Numbered from the stretch's first letter, positions 8,177 through 16,559 are shown. The stretch is 29,750 bases of DNA from JBFGCA01 sp041567315 (GCA_041567315.1 JBFGCA010000055.1:1-29750), one strand, 5' to 3'. The notes: generated from the sequence alone by a model not told the origin. Made by a program: numbers and translations.

Positions 8177-9046
8177 AGCGCCGACGGCGTCGCGCCAGGC
8201 GCGGGGGTCGTTGGGGAGGGAGCGGCCGGTGATGTCGCGGAGCGCCTGGTAGACCCAGGAGCGGGTCTGGCCGTCGAGGGTCGGGTCCTCGGTGAAGTCC
8301 AGCAGCTCGGGGACGGCCAGGTTGCGGGCCTCGCCGCTGAGCATGCCGGACTGGGCCAGGCTGCAGGCGGCCCGCTCGCGGATGAAGGGCTCGGGGTCGT
8401 CGTGGAAGACCCGGAGTAGGTGGGGGACGATGGCCTCGTCTCCCGAGAAGGCGAGGCCCTCGACCGCCCAGTGGCGGACCTCGAGGTCGGGGTCGTCGAG
8501 GTAGGGAACGAGGAACTCGACGATCCGCGCCGGCTCAACGCCGCGGTTGGCGAGCAGGCCCAGCACCCACAGGTGCCAGACGCCCGCGGCCGGGTCCTCG
8601 CGAACCACCTGCTGGTGATGGGCGACCTGCTCCGGGGTTTTGTCGATGGCGAAGGCGGCGAGGTAGATCTCGAGCGCCGCCGCCCGGACGCGCAGGTTGC
8701 TGGAGTTGATGGCGGTGCGGAACAGCGCGTCGAGCCGGCCCCTCATCTCGATCCGGCCGTGCCAGGCCGGCAGCTCGGCCTCGATCAGCTCGGCGGCGCC
8801 GCGGTAGCCGTTGACGGCGCGCTCGAGCAGCCGCTCGGCCTGGGTCTGCGGCGGTGCCCCGCGCAGCTCCTCGATCTCGTGCTCGGAGATCACCGGGAAC
8901 GAGGCCAGGACCGGCTCGCCGCCCAGCTCGATGAACCGCAGCAGCTGCTCGAACGCCGCCCGCACCGCGTGGGGCTGAATCGCCGCCACCGCCAGCGTCG
9001 CGGCCAGCGCCACGCCCGCCACGCGGAGGCTGCGCCGGCTCGACAT
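8174..9046 (-). CDS. HEAT-repeat protein with signal anchor
   Basis: 290 residues. Residues 1-30 are basic then hydrophobic (SLRVAGVALAATLAVAAIQ), a signal peptide or anchor, so the rest is probably periplasmic. From about residue 105 there are helical HEAT/PBS-lyase-type repeats, clearest at VEFLVPYLDDPDLEVRHWAV (195-214), then IVPHLLRVFHDDPEPFIRE (about 221-239) and VPELLDFTEDPTLDGQTRSW. Such repeats form curved solenoids that bind proteins; no enzymatic motif is seen. There is no Shine-Dalgarno site. A TAGGCT hexamer ends six bases before the ATG, suggesting a leaderless transcript. The gene is divergent from the HTH/zinc-ribbon regulator, 102 bases apart. Confidence 0.8.
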   Translation of the reverse strand: MSSRRSLRVAGVALAATLAVAAIQPHAVRAAFEQLLRFIELGGEPVLASFPVISEHEIEELRGAPPQTQAERLLERAVNGYRGAAELIEAELPAWHGRIEMRGRLDALFRTAINSSNLRVRAAALEIYLAAFAIDKTPEQVAHHQQVVREDPAAGVWHLWVLGLLANRGVEPARIVEFLVPYLDDPDLEVRHWAVEGLAFSGDEAIVPHLLRVFHDDPEPFIRERAACSLAQSGMLSGEARNLAVPELLDFTEDPTLDGQTRSWVYQALRDITGRSLPNDPRAWRDAVGA

Positions 9047-9052
9047 GCCCGC

Positions 9053-9058
9053 AGCCTA
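9053..9058 (-). promoter_or_regulatory. -10 element placed for a leaderless HEAT transcript
   Basis: On the minus strand this is TAGGCT, followed by exactly six bases and then the ATG at 9046. Transcription would start at or next to the start codon. No -35 is visible. The same hexamer and spacing occur at 19318 on the plus strand. Confidence 0.5.
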
Positions 9059-9136
9059 GCTGCCAGCCGCGACCTGCTCTATGGCATCGGCCACAAACGC
9101 GGCCCAGCAGGGCGTGGCCGAAGGGCCGGCCGCAGG

Positions 9137-9142
9137 TACGAT
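9137..9142 (+). promoter_or_regulatory. -10 element placed for a leaderless regulator transcript
   Basis: TACGAT, then six bases, then GTG at 9149 (a second in-frame GTG is at 9146). There is no Shine-Dalgarno site and no clear -35. It faces the similar element at 9053-9058, making a compact divergent promoter pair. Confidence 0.5.
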
Positions 9143-9148
9143 GCCGTG

Positions 9149-9430
9149 GTGCCGACCCGCCGCCAGGAGATCACCGGACTGCTCCGCGAGCGGGAGATGG
9201 GCTTCGAGGAGCTGCGGCTGTGGCTCGAGGTCCCTGTCAAGCTGCTGGCCGAGGACCTTCGGCACGTCGAGCGCAGCCTCCGGAGCGGCCGCGAGCGGCT
9301 GCGGATGAGCGCGGCGCGCTGCGCGGAGTGCGGTTTCGTCTTCCGCGAGCGGCAACGGCCCGCACCTCCGGGTCGCTGCCCGCGGTGCCGCAGCCAGCGG
9401 ATCGAGGAACCGCGGTTTCGGGTGGAGTGA
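9149..9430 (+). CDS. HTH/zinc-ribbon transcriptional regulator (COG3357-like)
   Basis: 93 residues. The N-terminal half (TRRQEITGLLRE, then GFEELRLWLEVPVKLLAEDL) is a winged-helix-like HTH. The C-terminal half is a zinc ribbon with two cysteine pairs, ARCAECGF and GRCPRCRSQRIEEPRF. This arrangement matches the small predicted regulators of COG3357 (HTH fused to Zn ribbon). It probably binds DNA, perhaps its own divergent promoter with the HEAT gene; the target is an inference. GTG 9149 is chosen from the -10 spacing; GTG 9146 would add one residue. Frames extending far upstream are antisense to the HEAT gene. Confidence 0.82.
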   Translation: MPTRRQEITGLLREREMGFEELRLWLEVPVKLLAEDLRHVERSLRSGRERLRMSAARCAECGFVFRERQRPAPPGRCPRCRSQRIEEPRFRVE

Positions 9431-9542
9431 TGCTGGAGAGCGGTCCCGGCGGTCCGGCGTCGCTTCGCTGCCAGACGGTCGGTCGGGCGTCCACCGCGGT
9501 CCCGTTCGGATCCGCGGCGCCATCCACTCCCGACTCGGACGT

Positions 9543-9548
9543 TATAGT
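9543..9548 (+). promoter_or_regulatory. Candidate -10 element for the phosphatase gene
   Basis: TATAGT, five of six matches to the consensus, in the 241-base gap before the phosphatase. The -35 region is not convincing. It would give a leader of about 115 bases; I see no structured RNA element in that leader. Confidence 0.4.
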
Positions 9549-9671
9549 CAACTAGTCTCGCAGCGTAGTCAGAGGAAAGACCGATCGAGGTCGATGTCCA
9601 GATCGGGGCAGCCGCCGGGAAGACGACCCGAGCGCGGCGTTGGCACCGATCCGGCGACCGGGAGGAAAGAC

Positions 9672-11036
9672 ATGTCGCGATCCGAGAGCGTTCGTCCGGT
9701 GGTGATCGGGTCTCTGCTGGGGATTGCCGTGCTGGGGACGGCGAGCTGCAGGCCGTCCGAAACTCGGGAAACCGGGGCCGCCCCGCAGGCCGAGGTGTCC
9801 GCGGCCCCGCCGATCTACGCCTGGGTGCAGTACGGCGTCGGCGGGCTGGAGGCGCGCGCCATCGTCGCCGCCGGTTCGCCCTGTCCGCAGGCGACGGTGG
9901 ACGGCATGGCGACTCCGATGAGCGAGCGGGCAGCGGCGGGCGGCGATTTCGCGGTGGTCTCCTGCCAGGCGGCGGTGCCGGCGGGGACGGCGTCGGTCTC
10001 GGTCGCCGGCACGGCGCTGCCGACGCCGACCGGCAGTCCGAGGCGCATCCTGGTGCTGGGGGACACCGGCTGCCGCATCAAGGGCGACTGGCAGGAGAAC
10101 TGTGACGGCCAGGGGACCGGGACGTCCTGGAGCTTGCCCGAGGCGGCCCGCAAGGCCGCCGCCGAGGCCCCGGACCTGATCGTCCACGTCGGCGATTACG
10201 TCTACCGCGAGTCGGCCTGCGACGCCGACAAACAACCGGGCTGCGCCGGCTCGCCCTGGGGCGACAAGTGGGACACCTGGAACACCGACTTCTTCGCGCC
10301 GGCGGGGCCCCTGCTGGAGGCGGCACCGTGGATCGTCACCCGCGGCAATCACGAGGACTGTGGCCGCAACCACCTCGGCTGGCTGCGCTTCCTGGACGGC
10401 CGCCCGCTGCAGCCGGCCGAGCTCCAGCCCGACGGCTGTCCGCAGTTCTCCGAGCCCTACGAGGTGGCCTTCGACGACGCCGACTTCCTGGTGCTGAACA
10501 CCGCCACCGACCCCACGACCTCGGGGCTCGACCCCAGCGCCCAGGACCGCTACACGGCCGAGTTCTCCCGCGCCGCCGCCATGGTCACCCCCGGCCGTTC
10601 GGCCTGGACCGTCACCCACCGGCCGTTCTGGGCGCTGGCGCCCGAGTGGCAGGGCGACGATCAGCCCGCCAAGCTGGAGGTGACCGACACCACGCTCCAG
10701 GCGTCGATCGCGGCCATGCCCGGCGGCGGCTGGCCGCCCGAGGTCGACATGGCCCTGGCCGGCCACGTCCACCTGCTCGAGACCCAGAGCTTCCCGGACG
10801 GGCGGCCCCACCAGGTGGTGAGCGGCGACGCCGGTACCTCCCAGGACTCGCCGATCACCCCGCAGATGATCCAGCAGAACCCGCAGGTCTTCACCCAGCT
10901 CGGCATCACGCCGGCCGACTTCAACAGCTACCACGACTTCGGCTACGTGCTGCTCGACCGGGTGGAGACGGGCTGGACGGTGACCGTCAAGGATCTCGCC
11001 GGCGACGTGCTGGAGCAGTTCCACCTGGAGGGCTGA
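9672..11036 (+). CDS. Lipoprotein metallophosphatase (purple acid phosphatase-like)
   Basis: 454 residues starting at an ATG with GGAGG six bases upstream. The N-terminus is a lipoprotein signal with lipobox LGTASC (lipidated Cys about residue 26), so the enzyme should sit on a membrane facing outward. Calcineurin-like phosphoesterase motifs appear in order: GDTGC, GDYVY, GNHED, VTHRP and AGHVH. The DxG / GDxxY / GNHE / VxxH / GHxH series, with a tyrosine after the second aspartate, is that of purple acid phosphatases, which carry a dinuclear Fe-metal centre. The likely substrates are phosphomonoesters. Its last 50 bases overlap the convergent DUF2934 gene. An in-frame ATG at 9594 is less likely. 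Confidence 0.88.
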   Translation: MSRSESVRPVVIGSLLGIAVLGTASCRPSETRETGAAPQAEVSAAPPIYAWVQYGVGGLEARAIVAAGSPCPQATVDGMATPMSERAAAGGDFAVVSCQAAVPAGTASVSVAGTALPTPTGSPRRILVLGDTGCRIKGDWQENCDGQGTGTSWSLPEAARKAAAEAPDLIVHVGDYVYRESACDADKQPGCAGSPWGDKWDTWNTDFFAPAGPLLEAAPWIVTRGNHEDCGRNHLGWLRFLDGRPLQPAELQPDGCPQFSEPYEVAFDDADFLVLNTATDPTTSGLDPSAQDRYTAEFSRAAAMVTPGRSAWTVTHRPFWALAPEWQGDDQPAKLEVTDTTLQASIAAMPGGGWPPEVDMALAGHVHLLETQSFPDGRPHQVVSGDAGTSQDSPITPQMIQQNPQVFTQLGITPADFNSYHDFGYVLLDRVETGWTVTVKDLAGDVLEQFHLEG

Positions 11037-11259
11037 GCCTGGCGTCGATCTCGGCGCAGGCCTCGAGCCAGTCCTGCTCGTCGTGGCCGGCGGCGAAACC
11101 GCGGCGCTCGGCCTTGTAGTAGGCCGCTTCGGCGATCATCCGGCGCCGCTCCTCGTCGCCGACCGCTGCGGTCGCCGATGCTCTGGTCCGCTTGACGGGA
11201 ACCCGCTTGCGCGGGGTCGGCCGCGCCTTGGCGGCGGCCCGGGTCTGCGCCTTCTTCAT
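10987..11259 (-). CDS. DUF2934 protein coupled to sigma factor
   Basis: 90 residues: a Lys/Arg/Ala-rich N-terminal arm of about 35 residues, then the DUF2934 signature IAEAAYYKAERRGFAAGHDE followed by DWLEACAEIDARL. The family is frequent in Acidobacteriota and Proteobacteria; its function is unknown. The ATG overlaps the sigma factor stop (ATGA), and GGAGGAG lies just upstream inside the sigma gene, so the two are probably cotranslated. The basic arm suggests nucleic-acid or acidic-partner contact. It occupies the position where an anti-sigma gene is usually found, but nothing in it looks like a zinc anti-sigma domain. Its 3' end overlaps the phosphatase gene by 50 bases. Confidence 0.85.
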   Translation of the reverse strand: MKKAQTRAAAKARPTPRKRVPVKRTRASATAAVGDEERRRMIAEAAYYKAERRGFAAGHDEQDWLEACAEIDARLSPPGGTAPARRRRDP

Positions 11260-11978
11260 CGTCTCCTCCTCTTCTGGGAGCTGCTGCGCGGTGATCGCCC
11301 GGCCCGGTTCGCGCGGCCGTCGGCGGCCGCCGAGCGCTCGCGCACCAGGCGGCCGACCGCCCGCCGCGCCCGGTGGAGGCGGACCTTGACGGCGGCGCCG
11401 GTGGTGCCCAGCAGCGAGGCCGTCTCGCGGGTGTCACGGTCCTCGAGGTCGCGCAGCACCAGGACGGCGCGGTAGGGCGCCGGCAGCTGCCGGATGCAGG
11501 CCCACAGCACCCGCCGGCGGTGCTCGCGGACCAGCAGCCCGGTGGGGTCCCAGTCGCCGCTGCCGAGGGCGCGCTCGCGGTGCGCCGGCGGCACGCTGGC
11601 GAGCGGCACCTCGGGCCGTCGGCGCCGGGCGCGGAGCCGCATCAGACAGGCGTTGACCGTCACCCGATGGAGCCAGGTGCCGAGCAGCGAACGGCCCGAG
11701 AAGCCGCCGATCGAGCGCAGCACCTGGATGAAGGCGTCCTGGAGCGCGTCGCGGGCCTCCTCCTCGTCCTTCATCAGCCGCCGGCAGACCGCCAGCAGGC
11801 GCGGGCCGTGACGGCGGGCCAGGGTGTCGAAGGCCGCCGCCTCGCCCCGCCGCAGCCGCGGCACCAGGTCGCCGTCGCCGGGCTGCGGCCCGGGGACGCG
11901 ACCGGCCGCGGTCGCTCGCTTCTGCCCTGCCCCGGCGATCACGGGAGGAGTGTGGCAACCGCCAACCGCCGATTGCAC
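11256..11978 (-). CDS. ECF RNA polymerase sigma factor
   Basis: Up to 240 residues from a GTG at 11978; a GTG at 11942 or one further in is also possible because no Shine-Dalgarno site marks the start. Sigma region 2 runs about residues 40-120 (GEAAAFDTLARRHGPRL, DALQDAFIQVLRSI, TWLHRVTVNACLMRLR). Region 4 runs about 157-215 (CIRQLPAPYRAVLVLRDLED and the HTH TRETASLLGTTGAAVKVRLH). Region 3 is absent, as in group 4 sigmas. It should direct RNA polymerase to a small regulon. The C-terminal tail is Arg/Ser-rich. It is coupled to DUF2934 rather than to a recognisable anti-sigma factor. Confidence 0.92.
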   Translation of the reverse strand: MQSAVGGCHTPPVIAGAGQKRATAAGRVPGPQPGDGDLVPRLRRGEAAAFDTLARRHGPRLLAVCRRLMKDEEEARDALQDAFIQVLRSIGGFSGRSLLGTWLHRVTVNACLMRLRARRRRPEVPLASVPPAHRERALGSGDWDPTGLLVREHRRRVLWACIRQLPAPYRAVLVLRDLEDRDTRETASLLGTTGAAVKVRLHRARRAVGRLVRERSAAADGRANRAGRSPRSSSQKRRRR

Positions 11979-12002
11979 GCGCCCGGCGGCGGGTTTTCGG
12001 GC

Positions 12003-12018
12003 AGTACTTTGGTACTGG
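12003..12018. promoter_or_regulatory. Inverted repeat upstream of the sigma gene
   Basis: CAGTAC, a four-base loop TTTG, then GTACTG form a perfect six-base inverted repeat in the short gap between the response regulator stop and the sigma factor. There is no T-tract on either side, so it is more like an operator or a weak hairpin than an intrinsic terminator. Confidence 0.3.
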
Positions 12019-12044
12019 ACGCGCGAGCTGGTGGGCAGTGCAGG

Positions 12045-12671
12045 CTAGGGCGGGTCGCCGAGCGAGATGATGCCGCGCTTGAGCGCCAGGGTGACGGCGT
12101 GGGTGCGGTGCCGGACCCCCAGCTTGCCGAGGATGTTGTTGACGTGGCCCTTGACGGTCGACTCGGTGACGAACAGGGCGCGGGCGATCTGCCGGTTGCT
12201 GTGGCCGGCGGCCATCAGCCGCAGCACCTCGAGCTCGCGGGGGGTGAGCCCAGGGTTGGCGACGTGTTCGGCGAGGCGCCGCGCCACCGCCGGCGGGATG
12301 CGGCGCTCGCCGGAGTGGACGGCGCGGATCGCCGCCAGCAGCTCGGCGCGGAAGGTGTCCTTGAGCAGATAGGCGCGTGCCCCGGCCTGCAGGGCGCGGA
12401 CGATGTCCTGATCGCCGTCGTAGGTGGTGAGCACGATCAGTCCGCAGCCGGGCAGCCGGGCGTGGACCCGGGCGATGGCCTCGACGCCGCTCAGCTCCGG
12501 CATCCGGAGGTCCATGAGGATCACGTCGGGCTCGTGGGCCAGCGCCAGCTCGACGGCCCGGCGACCGTTCTCGGCCTCGGCGACCACCGTCATGTCCGGC
12601 TGGCGCTCGATGATCGCGGTCAGCCCCTCGCGGACCACCGGGTGGTCGTCGGCGATCAGGATGCGGATCAT
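12045..12671 (-). CDS. NarL/LuxR-type response regulator
   Basis: 208 residues. The receiver domain (1-120) has the acidic pocket D8-D9, the phosphoacceptor D54 in ILMDLRMPE, the switch threonine at 82-83 in LTTYD, and K104 in LLKD. The C-terminal LuxR-type HTH (about 140-205) reads LTPRELEVLRLMAAGHSNRQ, then FVTESTVKGHVNNILGKLGV. The ATG overlaps the kinase stop by ATGA (12668-12671), so the two proteins are cotranslated. Phosphorylation by the adjacent kinase should allow dimerisation and DNA binding; the target genes are not evident. Confidence 0.95.
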   Translation of the reverse strand: MIRILIADDHPVVREGLTAIIERQPDMTVVAEAENGRRAVELALAHEPDVILMDLRMPELSGVEAIARVHARLPGCGLIVLTTYDGDQDIVRALQAGARAYLLKDTFRAELLAAIRAVHSGERRIPPAVARRLAEHVANPGLTPRELEVLRLMAAGHSNRQIARALFVTESTVKGHVNNILGKLGVRHRTHAVTLALKRGIISLGDPP

Positions 12672-15600
12672 CGCACCGGCACCGAGACAGTGATCTCGGT
12701 CCCCGTTCCCGGGGCGCTGCGCACCTCGAGCCGGCCCTCCATCTGCTCGGCGCGCTCGCGCATGCCGACCAGGCCGAGCCGCTCGGCCCCGGCGGCGGCC
12801 ATCGACTGCGGATCGAACCCGGCGCCGTCGTCGGCCACCCGCAGCGTCACCACGTAGGGCTCGTAGCGCAGCTCGACCCGCACCTCGCTCGGGGCGCCGT
12901 GCTCGATGGCGTTGACCACCGCCTCCTGGCCGACGCGCAGCAGGTTGTCCTCGACGGCGCGCGGCAGCGCCCGCGGCGAGCCGGCGATCTTTACGTCGCA
13001 GCGGGTCGTGGTGCCGGCGGCGAGGTCGCTGACCACCCGCGAGAGGACCCTGGCGAGGTCGCCGTTCTCGAGCTGCCGCGGCCTGAGGTTGAACACCGAG
13101 CGCCGCGCCTCGGCCAGGCTCTTGCGCACCAGGCCGCGGGCGCGGTCGAGGTGGCGGCCGGCGGCGCCCGGGTCGCTGGCCAGCGCCTCTTCCAGCGCCT
13201 CGAGCTGGATCGAGACGCCGGTCAGTCCCTGCGCCAGGGTGTCGTGGATCTCGCGCGCCATGCGGGTGCGCTCGGCGAGCACCGCGGAGAACTCGCGCTC
13301 GACGCTGCGCTGGCGCTGGCGGTAGAGGCCCCAGCCGGCGCCGCCGACGGCGCCGGCCACCAGCAGCACGAACCACGGCGTCATGTAGAAGCGGGGCTTG
13401 AGACGGAAGCCGATCGAGGCGGGCGTCTCGGCCCAGACCCCGTCGTTGTTGGCGGCGGTCACCCGGAACACGTAGCTCCCGGGCGGCAGGTTCATGTAGT
13501 GGGCGGTGCGCTTGGCCCCGGCCTCCACCCAGTCGTCGTCGAAGCCGTCGAGCCGGTGGCGGAAGCGGACCCGGGCGGGTGCCGTGAAGGTGGGGGCGGC
13601 GTAATGGAACTCGAAGCGGCGGACCTCGGCCGACAGCTCGAGACCGGGGTCGGGGTCGAGCTCCTGGCCGTCGGCGACGAAGCGCTCCAGCACCACCCGC
13701 GGCGGCACCCGATTGATCAGCAGGCGTGCCGGGTCGACCACGGCGACGCCCTTGGCGGTCGCGAACCACAACTCGCCGCCGGCCATCCGCCAGGCGGCCG
13801 GGAAGGAGCCGCTGCCGCTGCACTCGGAGCTGGCCATGCCGTCGGCCCGGCCGTAGCGCATCGACTCGACCGCGCGCGGGCCGCCGCCGCCGCCGGGGAT
13901 CCGCTCGAGGGCCTCGCGGGCGACCCGGAAGACGCCGCGCGGCGAGGCCAGCCACAGCATCCCGAGCCGGTCCTCGAGGACGGCCAGCACGCTGCCGGCC
14001 GGCAGCCCGTCGATCGCCGAGAGGTCGGTGACGCCGCCGCCGTCCACCCGCGCCAGACCGCCGTCGGTCCCCACCCAGAGGGTGCCGCCGGCGCTCTGGT
14101 GGAGACCGAAGACCGTGTCTGAGGGGAGCCCGTCGGCGGTCGTCAGACGGCGCGGCGGCTCGCCCTCGCGCCAGTGCAGCAGGCCCGCCCCGATGGTGCC
14201 GATCCAGGTGCCGCCCCCGGCGTCGATCAGGAAGCTGCTGGCGGCCGCCCGGTGGTCCTCGGCGGTCGACAGCACCGAGCGGAGCTCTCCGTCGACCAGC
14301 CGGTCGGCGCCCGCCAGCGAGCCCACCCACAGGCTGCCGCCCGCGCCGCCGGCCAGAGCCCAGACCTCGTCGAACGCCGCCACTCGCGTGAGCCGGCCGT
14401 CGCGGAGCCGATCCACCCCCTGCCGGGTGCCGACCCAGAGATCGCCGTCGGGCGCCTCGGCCAGGGACAGCACCACGTCGTGCGAGAGCCCGTCGCGGGT
14501 GGTCCAGGTGCGCAGCCGGCCGCCGGCCCAGCCTGCGAGACCCTGACCGAGCGTGCCGACCCATATCCTCCCGAGCGAGTCCTGCAAGATGGTGGTGATC
14601 TCGTCGCCGGGCAGGCCCTCGCGGCGGGCCAGGGTGGTGAAGTTGACGTCGCTCAGGCGCGCCAGCCCGGCCGGCCGGGAACCGATCCAGAGTCCTCCCT
14701 CGCGGTCCTCGAGCAACGCCAGCACCTGCCCACTCAGCCGCTCGCCGGCGTCTTCGAAGCGGCCGGCGCGGTGACGGGCCGGCCCGGCGGCGGTGCCGAT
14801 CCACAGGTTGCCGTGGCGATCGGCGGCGAGCGCCTGGACGTCCTCGCTGGGCAGGCCGTCGGCCGTGCCGTAGCGGGTCAGCTCGCCGGAGCTGGAGCGC
14901 CGGAACAGACCGGCGTCGGAGGTGCCGATCCACAGTCCGCCGTCGGCGCCCGGCAGCAGGGCGCTCACCGCCAGCCCCGGGACGCGCTCGGCGGCGATCA
15001 CCCCGCGGCTCCCGCCGTCGGTTGGGCCCGCGGCCGACAGCCGGACGAGCCCGCCGTCGAAGGTCCCCACCCACAGGCCCCCCGTGCCGTCGGCGGCGAG
15101 GGACCAGACGTAGGTGCTGGGCAGACCGTCCTGGGCCACGAAGCGGTCGCCGGCCAGGCGGTCGAGCCCGCCCAGCGAGCCGGCCCATAGCGTCCCCGCA
15201 TCGTCGGTGGTGAGCGCGGTGATCTTCCGGTTGCTCAGCCCGTCCTCTGTCCCGTAGGCGGTGAAGCCGCCGTCGCGGTAGGCAGTGACCCCGCCGTCGG
15301 TGCCGATCCACAGCGTGCCGCGGGCATCGACGTGCAGGGCGGCGACCCGGTTGCCACGAATGTCCGGGGTGTTGCCGCGGTCGAAGAGGGTGAGGCGCAT
15401 GCCGTCGTAGCGCACCAGCCCCTCCCAGGTGCCGATCCACAGGTAGCCGTCGTCGCTCTGCGCCAGCGAGACGACGTTGTTGTGGGGCAGTCCGTCCTCG
15501 GTGGTCCAGGTGGCGAGGTGGTACTGGTGGAGCGCCTTGTCGGGCGCCAGCGCCAGACAGACGCCGCCCGGCGCGCCGGCGAGGAGGGGGGCGAGCAGCG

Positions 15601-15709
15601 GGGCCAGCAGGGGGATCAGCAGACGGGCGGGTGAGGGGACCGGCGTCGGGGCGCGCGGCAGGCCCGTCGGTGGGCCCATCGGCGAGCAGGGGCGGCGGCG
15701 GTCGGCCAT
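12668..15709 (-). CDS. Reg_prop/Y_Y_Y propeller sensor histidine kinase
   Basis: 1013 residues from the ATG at 15709 (another in-frame ATG at 15679). A hydrophobic leader with repeated LLAPLL is followed by a long outside domain with about a dozen two-component propeller repeats. These are recognised by recurring LW[IV]GT signatures such as GYLWIGTWEGLVRYDG and GTLWIGTDGG, and they form one or two seven-bladed beta-propellers. A Y_Y_Y domain follows (FHYAAPTF through GSYVFRVTAANNDGVW), then one membrane helix (about 768-790), HisKA_3 with H822 in AREIHDTLAQG, and HATPase_c (N-box QEAVVNAIEHG, G1 DDGAGFD). It senses an unknown extracellular ligand and signals to the coupled LuxR-type regulator. 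Unlike the hybrid relatives in Bacteroidota it carries no receiver or AraC domain. Confidence 0.93.
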   Translation of the reverse strand: MADRRRPCSPMGPPTGLPRAPTPVPSPARLLIPLLAPLLAPLLAGAPGGVCLALAPDKALHQYHLATWTTEDGLPHNNVVSLAQSDDGYLWIGTWEGLVRYDGMRLTLFDRGNTPDIRGNRVAALHVDARGTLWIGTDGGVTAYRDGGFTAYGTEDGLSNRKITALTTDDAGTLWAGSLGGLDRLAGDRFVAQDGLPSTYVWSLAADGTGGLWVGTFDGGLVRLSAAGPTDGGSRGVIAAERVPGLAVSALLPGADGGLWIGTSDAGLFRRSSSGELTRYGTADGLPSEDVQALAADRHGNLWIGTAAGPARHRAGRFEDAGERLSGQVLALLEDREGGLWIGSRPAGLARLSDVNFTTLARREGLPGDEITTILQDSLGRIWVGTLGQGLAGWAGGRLRTWTTRDGLSHDVVLSLAEAPDGDLWVGTRQGVDRLRDGRLTRVAAFDEVWALAGGAGGSLWVGSLAGADRLVDGELRSVLSTAEDHRAAASSFLIDAGGGTWIGTIGAGLLHWREGEPPRRLTTADGLPSDTVFGLHQSAGGTLWVGTDGGLARVDGGGVTDLSAIDGLPAGSVLAVLEDRLGMLWLASPRGVFRVAREALERIPGGGGGPRAVESMRYGRADGMASSECSGSGSFPAAWRMAGGELWFATAKGVAVVDPARLLINRVPPRVVLERFVADGQELDPDPGLELSAEVRRFEFHYAAPTFTAPARVRFRHRLDGFDDDWVEAGAKRTAHYMNLPPGSYVFRVTAANNDGVWAETPASIGFRLKPRFYMTPWFVLLVAGAVGGAGWGLYRQRQRSVEREFSAVLAERTRMAREIHDTLAQGLTGVSIQLEALEEALASDPGAAGRHLDRARGLVRKSLAEARRSVFNLRPRQLENGDLARVLSRVVSDLAAGTTTRCDVKIAGSPRALPRAVEDNLLRVGQEAVVNAIEHGAPSEVRVELRYEPYVVTLRVADDGAGFDPQSMAAAGAERLGLVGMRERAEQMEGRLEVRSAPGTGTEITVSVPVR

Positions 15710-15740
15710 CGGCGAGAGCGGCTCCGGGGCGGGTCGAGCG

Positions 15741-15746
15741 AGTATA
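15741..15746 (-). promoter_or_regulatory. Candidate -10 element for the histidine kinase operon
   Basis: TATACT on the minus strand, five of six matches, placing transcription start about 25 bases before the ATG at 15709. There is no good -35. The same hexamer is used upstream of kynB. Confidence 0.45.
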
Positions 15747-15789
15747 GGCCGCGGCCCGGCCGCGCCGGCCCGCCTCGGCTCACACGACG

Positions 15790-15809
15790 CGGCTCCCTCT
15801 TGGGAGCCG
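15790..15809. terminator. Hairpin downstream of Uma2
   Basis: CGGCTCCC, loop TCTT, GGGAGCCG: a perfect eight-base stem between the Uma2 stop (15961, minus) and the kinase promoter. It lacks a T-tract, so it may be an imperfect terminator for the minus-strand Uma2 transcript or simply a structured spacer. The rest of 15710-15960 shows nothing else I recognise. Confidence 0.35.
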
Positions 15810-15960
15810 ATCGCGAGCCCGTGGTTACACCGGCGCCGGGCTGGCAACTGAGGGTCCACGCCACGGGTGGCTCCCGCCCCGGCGGCGAACGGGCCGGCGG
15901 ACTGTCACCGCACGTTGGTTCAAGCTCGAGGCCGAGCGCTACGCTCGGCACAGGCCGCCG

Positions 15961-16545
15961 TCAGCCGAGGATCGCGTCCACCTTCAGCTCGAGGTCCGGC
16001 AGCAGCCGCGGCGACAGCGTGCCTCCGCGCCCCACCTGCTCGGTGTGAGCGTACCCGTTCCCGGCCGGCTCCCGGAACACGTGGACCCGCTCGGTCCGCA
16101 GGGCGATCAGCCAGACCTCGGCGATGCCGGCTTGCGCGTAGAGCGGCAGCTTGAGATGCCGGTCGCGTCGCCAGCTCGAGTCGACCACCTCGATGACCAG
16201 CAGCACCTCCTCCGGCCGCGGGTGGCGCTCGGCGTAGAAGTCCGCCCGCGGCGCCAGCAGCGACAGGTCGGGCTGCGGCTCCGAGAAGTCGCTGATCTCC
16301 ACCGGGTTCTGGACGTTGACCAATGCCCGCTCCCCGACGGCTTGGGAGAACCACCGAGTCAGCCGTCTCACGCAGGCGGCGTGCGGGCTGTTGATCGCCG
16401 CGGCTTCGTACAGCTCTCCGGCCAGCAGTTCCACCCGATCGTCCGGGCCGAGGATCCCGGCCTCGATCATCGCGTGGTAGTCGGTGGTGGTCAGCAGACG
16501 CCGCGTCGCGCCGGTCGGCACGCTGGCAGTATAGCGCTCGGTCAT
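15961..16545 (-). CDS. Uma2 family (DUF820) endonuclease-fold protein, copy 1
   Basis: 194 residues. Uma2 proteins have a PD-(D/E)XK nuclease-like fold and are scattered in many copies in cyanobacteria, Acidobacteriota and similar genomes; their biological role is unknown. Family landmarks are DYHAMIEAGILGPDDRVELLAGEL (here split: residues 22-28 then the GILGPDDRVELL stretch), EPQPDLSLL with the active-site aspartate, and LLVIEVVDSS followed by LKLPLYAQAGIAEVWLI with the E-x-K pair. The ATG is supported by GGAGG four bases upstream. A second copy lies at 19330-19893. It is not obviously in an operon. Confidence 0.88.
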   Translation of the reverse strand: MTERYTASVPTGATRRLLTTTDYHAMIEAGILGPDDRVELLAGELYEAAAINSPHAACVRRLTRWFSQAVGERALVNVQNPVEISDFSEPQPDLSLLAPRADFYAERHPRPEEVLLVIEVVDSSWRRDRHLKLPLYAQAGIAEVWLIALRTERVHVFREPAGNGYAHTEQVGRGGTLSPRLLPDLELKVDAILG

Positions 16546-16559
16546 CGCGCCTCCGCCCT

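Noticed and set aside
12045..15440. A 1131-codon minus-strand frame across the histidine kinase and response regulator
   Set aside because: Its first part is Arg/Pro/Ala-rich shadow of the propeller kinase in another frame; only the C-terminal part (from 12671) is the real response regulator.
16528..16533. AGTATA giving TATACT on the minus strand near Uma2
   Set aside because: It lies inside the Uma2 coding sequence just after the start (residues 4-6), so it cannot serve as the promoter of that gene.
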